From an uncultured Clostridium sp. (GTDB lineage: Bacteria > Bacillota > Clostridia > Clostridiales > Clostridiaceae): a stretch of DNA of 8,878 nt. The notes under the pieces were generated by a model. It saw only the letters and a program-made list of their open reading frames with translations, was not told the origin of the DNA and ran no database searches. Below are positions 1-6,093 of the stretch, piece after piece. The first letter of the stretch is position 1, and each line of letters opens with the position of its first letter. Position numbers and translations under genes: made by a program. Location of the stretch: the NCBI GenBank assembly GCA_934746785.1, contig CAKVFO010000136.1, positions 1 through 8,878 of the forward strand. The letters are read 5' to 3'.

Positions 1-587
1 CAACATATGAGGGATTAAGTATTTTTGTAGCTGTAGTAATGTTTATAATTTATATCTTAAACCTTTATTTTTCTTTCGGTACTCATAAACATATTTACAC
101 AGTTGATGAAGAACCATCTAGTGAAAAAGCTAAATGGAGCTTAAAAAAATCAATAATTATTTTAATAATAGCAACTATATTTATTGCAATAGAAAGTGAA
201 TTCCTTGTTGGAGGCATTGAAGATATAACTGCAAGTTTAGGATGGAGTGAATTTTTTGTAGGAATAATTTTAATTCCTATCATAGGTAATGCTGCAGAAC
301 ATAGCACCGCAGTATTAATGGCTCTTAAGGATAAGATGGATGTGGCATTAGAAATTGCTTTAGGTTCAAGTTTACAAATTATTTTATTTGTAGCTCCCAT
401 CTTAATTTTTATAAGTCTTTTCTTTACACCTATGAGCATAATATTTAATCAATTTGAACTTATTGCTTTAACAGCAGCTATAATAATTGCTAATAAAGTT
501 TCTCATGATGGAGAATCAAACTGGCTTGAAGGAGTTCAGCTTTTAGCTGTCTATTTGATAATAGCAGCTGCATTCTTTATAGTTTAG
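1..587 (+). CDS. Ca2+/H+ antiporter, CaCA/CAX family (C-terminal part)
   Basis: The frame is open from the left edge (first full codon at 3) to TAG at 585-587, giving 194 visible residues of a protein whose start lies outside the window. What is seen: hydrophobic helices; a short cytoplasmic loop with His residues (FGTHKH) and an acidic, Lys-rich stretch; then a helical half containing GNAAEH and, about 24 residues later, ALGSSLQI. GNAAEH and the small-residue G-S-S-Q motif are the signature of the second alpha repeat of CAX/ChaA-type exchangers, whose acidic residue helps bind Ca2+. Known role of the family: export of cytosolic Ca2+ (sometimes Na+ or K+) in exchange for protons across the membrane. 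The carbonic anhydrase gene follows after 27 nt on the same strand, so the two are probably co-transcribed. Cation specificity cannot be read from this half. Confidence 0.88.
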   Translation, partial: TYEGLSIFVAVVMFIIYILNLYFSFGTHKHIYTVDEEPSSEKAKWSLKKSIIILIIATIFIAIESEFLVGGIEDITASLGWSEFFVGIILIPIIGNAAEHSTAVLMALKDKMDVALEIALGSSLQIILFVAPILIFISLFFTPMSIIFNQFELIALTAAIIIANKVSHDGESNWLEGVQLLAVYLIIAAAFFIV

Positions 588-614
588 ATAAAATTTTTTA
601 GGAGTGATATACAT

Positions 615-1304
615 ATGATGAAAAAATTTATTATTGTTCTTTTAACAGCCGCTTCACTTACTTTATCAGGCTGTACTAATAAACCTAATCACGCATCAGT
701 AATAAGTGAGGAGGAGTATATAATGGAAGATATTACCATAACTAATAGTGATGATGCCCTTCAACGTCTAAAAGATGGTAATGCACGTTTTTTAGCTGAT
801 GACTCAGCACTTATTAACGTTACTAGTGAAAGACGTAATGAATTAGTTGATCACCAGAATCCTTATGCAGTAGTCGTATCTTGCTCAGATTCTAGAGTAA
901 CGCCTTCACTTATTTTTAATGTAGGTCTTGGAGAAATCTTTGATGTAAGAATTGCTGGAAATGTTGTTGATGATGATGCTCTTGGTTCAATAGAATATGC
1001 AGTAGACCATTTACATTCACCTCTACTAGTTATCATGGGACATGAAAGTTGTGGAGCTGTAACAGCTGCATATGATAGTGTTAAAAAAGGTGTTCCAGCT
1101 GAAGGAAAGGTTGCTTCAATAGTTGAAAAAATAGCACCAGTTATAGGTGATTCAAATACTGTTGATGAAGCTATTCATAAAAATATTAACGCCGTATATG
1201 ACGAAGTTCTAAAAGATGAAATAGTTAAAAATGCTGTTAACGCTGGAAAATTAACTGTTGTAAAAGCTTATTATGACCTAGATGGTACTGTAATTTTTGA
1301 CTAG
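615..1304 (+). CDS. Beta-class carbonic anhydrase, predicted lipoprotein (229 aa)
   Basis: It interconverts CO2 and bicarbonate. Residues 1-20 form a lipoprotein signal: positive MMKK, a hydrophobic core, and lipobox L17-S-G-C20, so the long form should be lipid-anchored on the outer face of the membrane. The catalytic domain starts near residue 37. The zinc site is complete: C90 and the Asp92/Arg94 dyad in CSDSR, then H143 and C146 in GHESCGA. The length fits a small beta enzyme plus a leader. The start at 615 is chosen for AGGAG at 600-604, ten nt upstream; the ATG at 618 is an alternative. A second strong ribosome binding site (709-714) precedes the in-frame ATG at 723, which would give a 193-aa cytosolic form keeping every catalytic residue. 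The gene converges on an acetyl-CoA carboxylase operon, which consumes bicarbonate. Family assignment is firm; the location of the active form is open. Confidence 0.93.
   Translation: MMKKFIIVLLTAASLTLSGCTNKPNHASVISEEEYIMEDITITNSDDALQRLKDGNARFLADDSALINVTSERRNELVDHQNPYAVVVSCSDSRVTPSLIFNVGLGEIFDVRIAGNVVDDDALGSIEYAVDHLHSPLLVIMGHESCGAVTAAYDSVKKGVPAEGKVASIVEKIAPVIGDSNTVDEAIHKNINAVYDEVLKDEIVKNAVNAGKLTVVKAYYDLDGTVIFD
709..725 (+). promoter_or_regulatory. Internal Shine-Dalgarno and in-frame ATG within the carbonic anhydrase gene
   Basis: AGGAGG occupies 709-714, followed by AGTATATA and ATG at 723-725, a perfect anti-16S match at 8-nt spacing. The ATG is codon 37, in frame, 17 codons after the lipobox cysteine and just before the catalytic domain. 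The match is built from three consecutive GAG codons (E32-E34), whereas the other 11 glutamates of this gene all use GAA. This codon contrast suggests selection for the ribosome binding site (inference). Confidence 0.6.
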
Positions 1305-1340
1305 TATTTCTAAAAAGTTTTAGATTTCTTAAACATAAAA

Positions 1341-1379
1341 AAAACAGTCAAATTTATTAAACATAAATTTGACTGTTTT
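1341..1379. terminator. Bidirectional rho-independent terminator between convergent operons
   Basis: A perfect 16-bp inverted repeat (arms 1341-1356 and 1364-1379) encloses a 7-nt loop. Read on the - strand the stem is followed by eight T (1344-1337), a strong terminator 12 nt past the accA stop. Read on the + strand the stem ends in TTTT then ATTGTT, a weaker tail, 36 nt past the carbonic anhydrase stop. The other bases between 1305 and 1391 show nothing else convincing. Confidence 0.88.
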
Positions 1380-1391
1380 ATTGTTATGATG

Positions 1392-2210
1392 TTAATCCCA
1401 CATATTCCCCATCATTCTAAATTTACTATATCTTTCTTCAATGAGCTTATTAATATCATAATTAATTAGTTCGTTTAATTCCTTTACTATACTATTTCTT
1501 AAATTATTTGCCGCTTCTTCTCTATTATTATGTGCTCCACCATAAGGTTCATCTATAATTTTATCTATTACTCCTAATTCCTTTAGATCAGCAGCTGTTA
1601 ATCTCATCTTTTCTGCTGCTTCTTTTGTTCTATTTACATCTTTCCAAAGTATGCTCGCAAATCCTTCAGGTGATAGTATTGAATATATAGCATTTTCCAA
1701 CATTAAAATTCTATCAGCAACACCTAGCCCTAAGGCACCACCACTTCCACCTTCTCCAATAAAGACTGAAATTATAGGAACTCGTATTCTACTCATCTCT
1801 ATTAGATTATTAGCAATGGCCATACCTTCTCCATTTTCTTCAGCTTCTATCCCACAGTATGCTCCTGGAGTATCAATTAAACAAACAATAGGCATCCTAT
1901 TTCTTTCAGCTAATTTCATTACTCTTAAAGCTTTTTTATATCCTTCTGGCCTCGCCATTCCAAAGTTTCTTTTTAAGTTTTCCTTTAAGTTTTCACCTTT
2001 ACTTATACCTATTATTGTTACAGCCATTCCATTAATTTTAGAAATACCCGCAATAACTGATTGATCATCATAACAAGTTCTATCACCATTTAGACTTACA
2101 AATTTATCACATATATTTTTTATATAATAACTTGAGCTTGGTCTGTTAGAATTTCGAGCAATATTAACAACTTCCCAAGCCTTGCTTTCTTCCTTAATAT
2201 CCTGATTCAT
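1392..2210 (-). CDS. accA: Acetyl-CoA carboxylase carboxyltransferase subunit alpha (272 aa)
   Basis: AccA pairs with AccD to move the carboxyl group from carboxybiotin on AccB to acetyl-CoA, giving malonyl-CoA in the cytosol. Visible crotonase-fold motifs: RNFGMARPEGYKKALR (81-96), DTPGAYCGIEAEENGEG (113-129), the glycine loop EGGSGGAL (153-160), SPEGFASILWKD (180-191) and the late EPYGGAH (221-227). At 272 residues it is shorter than the roughly 320-residue E. coli and Bacillus proteins, mainly at the ends. The start at 2210 is chosen because GAGGG (2219-2223) lies 8 nt upstream; the ATG at 2225 has no ribosome binding site. The gene overlaps the accD end by 17 nt, which suggests translational coupling of the two subunits. 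It is the last gene of the operon, followed by the terminator. Confidence 0.95.
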   Translation of the reverse strand: MNQDIKEESKAWEVVNIARNSNRPSSSYYIKNICDKFVSLNGDRTCYDDQSVIAGISKINGMAVTIIGISKGENLKENLKRNFGMARPEGYKKALRVMKLAERNRMPIVCLIDTPGAYCGIEAEENGEGMAIANNLIEMSRIRVPIISVFIGEGGSGGALGLGVADRILMLENAIYSILSPEGFASILWKDVNRTKEAAEKMRLTAADLKELGVIDKIIDEPYGGAHNNREEAANNLRNSIVKELNELINYDINKLIEERYSKFRMMGNMWD

Positions 2211-3015
2211 AATGCATTCCCTCATTTATATCTAAAATATCAAACAAAAATTCTTTAAGATCTTTTCTACTTACTACGTGATCAATTTGTCCTCGTTCAA
2301 GTAGAAATTCTGCCCTCTGCAAGTTCTTTGGCAATTCTTCTTTTATAGTATTTTCTATTACTTTTTTTCCTGCAAAACCTATCAATGCTTCAGGTTCACT
2401 TATTATAATATCTCCCTGCATTGCAAAACTAGCTGTAACTCCACCTGTTGTAGGATCTGTTAATACGCTTATATATAATCCACCCATTTCCTTATAACGA
2501 CCTATAGCTGCTGAAATTTTGGCCATCTGCATCAAAGATAATATACCTTCCTGCATTCTTGCTCCACCTGAAGCAGTAAATATAACTAAAGGTAACTTTT
2601 CCGAAGAAGCATATTCAACTAATCTAGTTAGTCTTTCACCTACTGCTGTCCCCATACTGCCCATCATAAAATTAGAATCCATTACACCTATAGCCACATC
2701 TATTCCATTAAGCTTTCCTACACCAACTGTAACTGCTTCATTAGTTGAAGATTTTATCTTAGATATTCTAATCTTTTCATCATATCCTTCAAAGTCTAAA
2801 ACGTTTTTTGTTTTAACTTCTTCAAACATTTTCTGAAAAGTATTTTTATCTATTATTTCTTTTATTCTTTCTTTTGCTGAAATCCTTATATGGTAATCGC
2901 ACTTATCACAAACATAATTATTTGCTTTTAAACTCTTGCTGTATAATATTCTAGAGCACCTTTTGCACTTTACCCACATACCTCTCTTAATTTCAATTTT
3001 ATTTAATAGACTCAT
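2194..3015 (-). CDS. accD: Acetyl-CoA carboxylase carboxyltransferase subunit beta (273 aa)
   Basis: Zinc-ribbon partner of AccA in the carboxyltransferase that forms malonyl-CoA. The N-terminal four-cysteine zinc finger is complete: C17-x2-C20 and C36-x2-C39. The crotonase-fold core follows: MGSMGTAVGERLTR (118-131), SGGARMQEG (149-157), PTTGGVTASF (188-197, oxyanion-hole glycines) and the end motif QRAEFLLERGQIDHVV (233-248). The usual IGFAGPRVI segment reads IGFAGKKVI (212-220), a small departure from housekeeping enzymes known to me. The start at 3015 is chosen for GGTGGG (3021-3026), 5 nt upstream; the ATG at 3033 lacks a ribosome binding site. It overlaps accC by 17 nt upstream and accA by 17 nt downstream. 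Confidence 0.95.
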   Translation of the reverse strand: MSLLNKIEIKRGMWVKCKRCSRILYSKSLKANNYVCDKCDYHIRISAKERIKEIIDKNTFQKMFEEVKTKNVLDFEGYDEKIRISKIKSSTNEAVTVGVGKLNGIDVAIGVMDSNFMMGSMGTAVGERLTRLVEYASSEKLPLVIFTASGGARMQEGILSLMQMAKISAAIGRYKEMGGLYISVLTDPTTGGVTASFAMQGDIIISEPEALIGFAGKKVIENTIKEELPKNLQRAEFLLERGQIDHVVSRKDLKEFLFDILDINEGMHYESGY

Positions 3016-4372
3016 TTTTACCCACCAACTCATTTTCTAAAAAATCTGTACAATATTCTCCACTTCTAAAAGCTTCCTTGTTAATAATCCACTTATGAAA
3101 ATCAATATTAGTTTTAACTCCCTCTATCTTCATTTCATCTAAAGCTCTTTGAATTCTATCTATTGTCTCTCCCCTATTCTTTCCATGAACTATTAACTTT
3201 AAAATCATAGAATCATAGTATATAGGAATTGTGTATCCATTATAAACATTTGTATCAATTCTTACGCCTATTCCTCCTGGCATAATTATATTTTCAATTG
3301 TACCTGGACATGGTCTAAAATTATCAAATGCGTCTTCAGCATTAATTCTACATTCTATTGAGCAACCATCTATCCTAACATCTTCTTGAGTAAACTCAAG
3401 TTTCTCTCCATCAGCAACCTTTATTTGTTCTTTTAATATATCTATATTACTTACTTCCTCTGATATTGGATGTTCAACTTGAATTCTAGTATTCATCTCT
3501 AAGAAATAGTAATTATTATCACTATCTAAAAGAAATTCTATAGTACCTACACTTGTATATCCTATTTTCTTAATAGCATTCACTACGGTACTTCCTATTT
3601 CTTCTCTTAATTCTTCTGTAACAACTTTAGATGGAGATTCTTCTAAAACTTTTTGATGGTTTCTTTGCATAGAGCAATCTCTTTCTGGTAAATAAATAGC
3701 ATTTCCATAATTATCAGCTATAATCTGAAATTCTATATGCTTAGCTGCACTTATAAATTTTTCAATATATATTTCTTCACTTTCAAAGCACTTCTTTGCT
3801 TCAAGCTTACATATACAATATTGTTTTTTTAACTCATCATCATTATTTACTACTCTAATTCCTTTTCCTCCACCACCTAAAGCCGCTTTTATCATAACTG
3901 GATATCCAATTTTATTAGCTATTGATAATGCTTTTTCAATACTTACTACTCCTCCATCAGAACCTGGTATTACAGGAATCCCTGCATTTTTCATCATTTC
4001 TTTAGCTTTAATTTTATCTCCCATACTTGCAATCATCTCACTAGAAGGACCAATATACGTAATATTACATTCTTCACATATACTAGTAAAATCTGAGTTT
4101 TCCGATAAAAAGCCATATCCAGGATGAATTGCATCTGCATTCATAATATCGCAGGCACTTATAATATTAGGTATATTAAGATAACTTTCATCTGCATGAG
4201 CTTCGCCTACGCATATTGATTCGTCAGCTAATTTTATATGAAGAGAATCCTTATCAGCTTGAGAATAAACTGCTACAGTTTTTATCCCCAGTTCCTTACA
4301 AGCTCTTATAATTCTAACAGCAATTTCTCCTCTATTTGCTATTAAAACTTTCTTTATATTCTTAGTCTTCAT
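2999..4372 (-). CDS. accC: Acetyl-CoA carboxylase, biotin carboxylase subunit (457 aa)
   Basis: ATP-grasp enzyme that carboxylates the biotin of AccB with bicarbonate and ATP. Order of motifs: KKVLIANRGEIAVRII (7-22), HPGYGFLSEN (83-92), the glycine-rich ATP lid GGGGKG (166-171), RDCSMQRNHQK (231-241), metal-binding E279 and E292, EMNTRIQVEHP (292-302) and ECRINAED (340-347) with the catalytic Arg at 342. The active site looks intact and the length is normal. Two positions differ from the common pattern: N238 where QRRHQK is usual, and PISEEVSNID (302-311) where PVTEMVTGID is typical, suggesting a divergent paralogue (inference). The start at 4372 is supported by AGGTGAG (4378-4384), 5 nt upstream, which overlaps the accB stop. 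The gap to accB is 10 nt. Confidence 0.96.
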   Translation of the reverse strand: MKTKNIKKVLIANRGEIAVRIIRACKELGIKTVAVYSQADKDSLHIKLADESICVGEAHADESYLNIPNIISACDIMNADAIHPGYGFLSENSDFTSICEECNITYIGPSSEMIASMGDKIKAKEMMKNAGIPVIPGSDGGVVSIEKALSIANKIGYPVMIKAALGGGGKGIRVVNNDDELKKQYCICKLEAKKCFESEEIYIEKFISAAKHIEFQIIADNYGNAIYLPERDCSMQRNHQKVLEESPSKVVTEELREEIGSTVVNAIKKIGYTSVGTIEFLLDSDNNYYFLEMNTRIQVEHPISEEVSNIDILKEQIKVADGEKLEFTQEDVRIDGCSIECRINAEDAFDNFRPCPGTIENIIMPGGIGVRIDTNVYNGYTIPIYYDSMILKLIVHGKNRGETIDRIQRALDEMKIEGVKTNIDFHKWIINKEAFRSGEYCTDFLENELVGKNESIK

Positions 4373-4382
4373 AAAAGCTCAC

Positions 4383-4823
4383 CTACTTTATTTTAACCTT
4401 TATAAGAGGTTGTCCATATCCCACATTACTTTTATCTTCACAACATACTTCAACTATTTCTCCATCAAAGTCACTAACTACTTCATTCATAAGTTTCATG
4501 GCTTCAATAATTCCTATAGTATCTCCTTTTGTTATCTCATCTCCTTCCTTTACAAAGGCATCTTCATCAGGATTAGGTGATCTATAAAATACTCCAACCA
4601 TTGGTGATTTAATAATTTTCACGTCCTCATTTTCTTCTATATCCTTTATTAAATATTCACTTGAATTCTCTTCAATTTTATCTATAGACGTACTTTCACT
4701 ACTAACTATCTTATTTTCTGATTTTTCTAGATTTAAATATACATTATCAAACTTTACTTCTATTTTTGAAAATGAACTTTTCTCTAAATCGTTAAGTAAT
4801 TTGTTTAAATCTTCTTGTTCCAT
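4383..4823 (-). CDS. accB: Biotin carboxyl carrier protein of acetyl-CoA carboxylase (146 aa)
   Basis: BCCP carries biotin between AccC and the AccD/AccA transferase. The C-terminal biotinyl domain (about 68-146) has the biotinylation site EAMKLMNEV with the target lysine at K110. SPMVGVFYRSPNPDEDAFVKEGD (73-95, thumb-bearing segment) marks it as the ACC type of carrier. Residues 1-30 resemble the usual BCCP N-terminal region (LNKLLNDLEKSSFSKIEVK). The linker (about 34-67) is rich in Ser, Glu, Asp and Lys instead of the Ala/Pro linker of many BCCPs. The start at 4823 is chosen because GGGGAGAAGGG (4829-4839) lies 5 nt upstream; a longer reading would start at a TTG (4841) lying next to that site. 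A biotin ligase (BirA) encoded elsewhere would be needed. Confidence 0.95.
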   Translation of the reverse strand: MEQEDLNKLLNDLEKSSFSKIEVKFDNVYLNLEKSENKIVSSESTSIDKIEENSSEYLIKDIEENEDVKIIKSPMVGVFYRSPNPDEDAFVKEGDEITKGDTIGIIEAMKLMNEVVSDFDGEIVEVCCEDKSNVGYGQPLIKVKIK

Positions 4824-4843
4824 ATTATCCCTTCTCCCCAAAT

Positions 4844-5368
4844 CTATTTACTTTCACTATATATACTTAAAACTATCCCAATTAGGACAAAGACATTTGA
4901 TGCAATTACAGCTACAACCGGTATATCTATAAATAAGAACACCCATATATCTATAAAAAAGACTACCGCCCATACCTTCATTTGAAAATCACTTAATTTA
5001 TCTATTTTATATTGATCTATTAATTCATTACTAAAATCCTTTTTCACATAATATCTCATGAAAGGCTTTTTAATTAAAATACTGACTATACTCATAATAA
5101 ATAACCATGCATACCCTATGTATCCATCTCCAACTATAAAGGTGTCAGTTTTCAAAACATAATTTCCAATAATAGTAATGATAAAATATAAAACACTTGT
5201 CACATCCATAAAGCTATAATCTTTTTTAGCTTTTTGCAATCCTATCAATACTAGTTCTAATATTAAGGCTATAACTCCACCATAAGGTTCTAGCTGAGCA
5301 CTAATTGTCCAATAAACAATCCATGGTATATACGAAATTGTTAAGTATAACATATTTTTAAACTTCAT
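4844..5368 (-). CDS. Small multispanning membrane protein, YciB/IspZ-like layout (174 aa)
   Basis: The function is not known. About six hydrophobic helices are visible: 5-22, 29-46, 55-73, 83-99, 131-149 and 150-170, with a charged cytoplasmic-looking loop between helices 4 and 5 (100-130). The layout, the KKPFMRYYVKKDF segment after helix 4 and the KVWAVVFF start of helix 5 recall YciB/IspZ (septation protein A family), which has a KKPL segment and a WAVFF helix at similar places. This is a match by eye, not a search result. It could instead belong to another uncharacterised membrane family. The start at 5368 is set by GAGGAG (5375-5380), 6 nt upstream; the ATG at 5392 has none. It begins 2 nt after the phosphopantetheinyl transferase stop and ends 20 nt before accB, so it is locked into the synthase/carboxylase operon and may act in export, membrane insertion or anchoring (inference). 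Confidence 0.7.
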   Translation of the reverse strand: MKFKNMLYLTISYIPWIVYWTISAQLEPYGGVIALILELVLIGLQKAKKDYSFMDVTSVLYFIITIIGNYVLKTDTFIVGDGYIGYAWLFIMSIVSILIKKPFMRYYVKKDFSNELIDQYKIDKLSDFQMKVWAVVFFIDIWVFLFIDIPVVAVIASNVFVLIGIVLSIYSESK

Positions 5369-5370
5369 CG

Positions 5371-6093
5371 TTATCTCCTCATCAAATGACATATAGAAAT
5401 ATAATTATCTTCCTTTTTCAAATAATACAATTTAATATTTTCACGCTCACTTAATATCCTATTGATTTTCTTTTCATCAAATATAAGATATAATCCATTT
5501 CTATTTTCATTAATTAGTATTTTTACAAAATCCATTCCCAAACTTAAACCTATACCTAATGCCTTACCAATAGCTTCCTTTACCGTCCATAATAACATCC
5601 ATATATTAGAGTCATCACATTTAAATTTCCCCCAACAATCTATTTCTTCCTTACAAAAACTATATTTTATAAATGATTTCTCTAATTCTAAATTGCATTT
5701 TTCTATATCTATACCAATTTTCCCTTTACTACTAACCCCAACAACTGCATAATCATCATTATGCGCTATAGATAAATCCCAATCTATCTTTTTATTCTCT
5801 ATAAATAACCTAGGTTTTTCTTTTATATCCATTTTTATTAATTTAATATTTTCCAAGTTCCCCTTGTAATTAAACTTCTTAGAAACTAACTTCTTAGCAG
5901 CTAATCTACCACAATACATTTCTTTTTGTCTCTTTTTATTTCTATGCAACCTATCATAATAACTTCTTTCTTCAGCAGATAAAACATTTTCTAATTCTTC
6001 ATTTATTGAAGGAATTTGAAGAAAAGATAGTGATATTCCTTCAAATTCCTCTTCATTAATATAAATCTTATTTAAGGATGTTGTGACTACCAT
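5371..6093 (-). CDS. 4'-phosphopantetheinyl transferase, Sfp family (240 aa)
   Basis: It transfers phosphopantetheine from CoA to the serine of acyl carrier proteins, here most likely the ACP of the adjoining synthase. Visible signatures: CoA-binding KRQKEMYCGRLAAKKLV (54-70), the KPRLF and SIAHNDDYAVVGVS block (93-121, with H111), the Mg2+ site GIDIE (127-131, Asp129 and Glu131) and WTVKEAIGKALG (169-180, Glu173 and Lys177). The length of about 240 residues, with two pseudo-repeats, is that of Sfp-type enzymes rather than the half-size AcpS. The start is uncertain: the ATG at 6093 has AAGGA only 2 nt upstream, and a TTG at 6105 is the alternative. With 6093 the gene overlaps the synthase end by 26 nt, pointing to translational coupling. 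In enediyne synthases the same activity is fused to the synthase C-terminus; here it is separate. Confidence 0.93.
   Translation of the reverse strand: MVVTTSLNKIYINEEEFEGISLSFLQIPSINEELENVLSAEERSYYDRLHRNKKRQKEMYCGRLAAKKLVSKKFNYKGNLENIKLIKMDIKEKPRLFIENKKIDWDLSIAHNDDYAVVGVSSKGKIGIDIEKCNLELEKSFIKYSFCKEEIDCWGKFKCDDSNIWMLLWTVKEAIGKALGIGLSLGMDFVKILINENRNGLYLIFDEKKINRILSERENIKLYYLKKEDNYISICHLMRR

Noticed and set aside
95..439. Open frame on the - strand antisense to the antiporter
   Set aside because: Its translation mirrors the membrane-helix codons, and the + strand frame carries the CaCA motifs.
1310..1323. Small palindrome CTAAAA-AG-TTTTAG after the carbonic anhydrase stop as a separate terminator
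   Set aside because: The loop is only 2 nt, the pairing is nearly all A-T, and no T-tract follows; the 1341-1379 hairpin explains termination better.
1651..2064. Open frame on the + strand antisense to accA
   Set aside because: Low-complexity Pro/Ser/Ile-rich translation, with no ribosome binding site, opposite a firmly identified gene; a shadow of AT-rich coding.
2519..2836. Open frame on the + strand antisense to accD
   Set aside because: No recognisable domain, and accD on the other strand is well supported.
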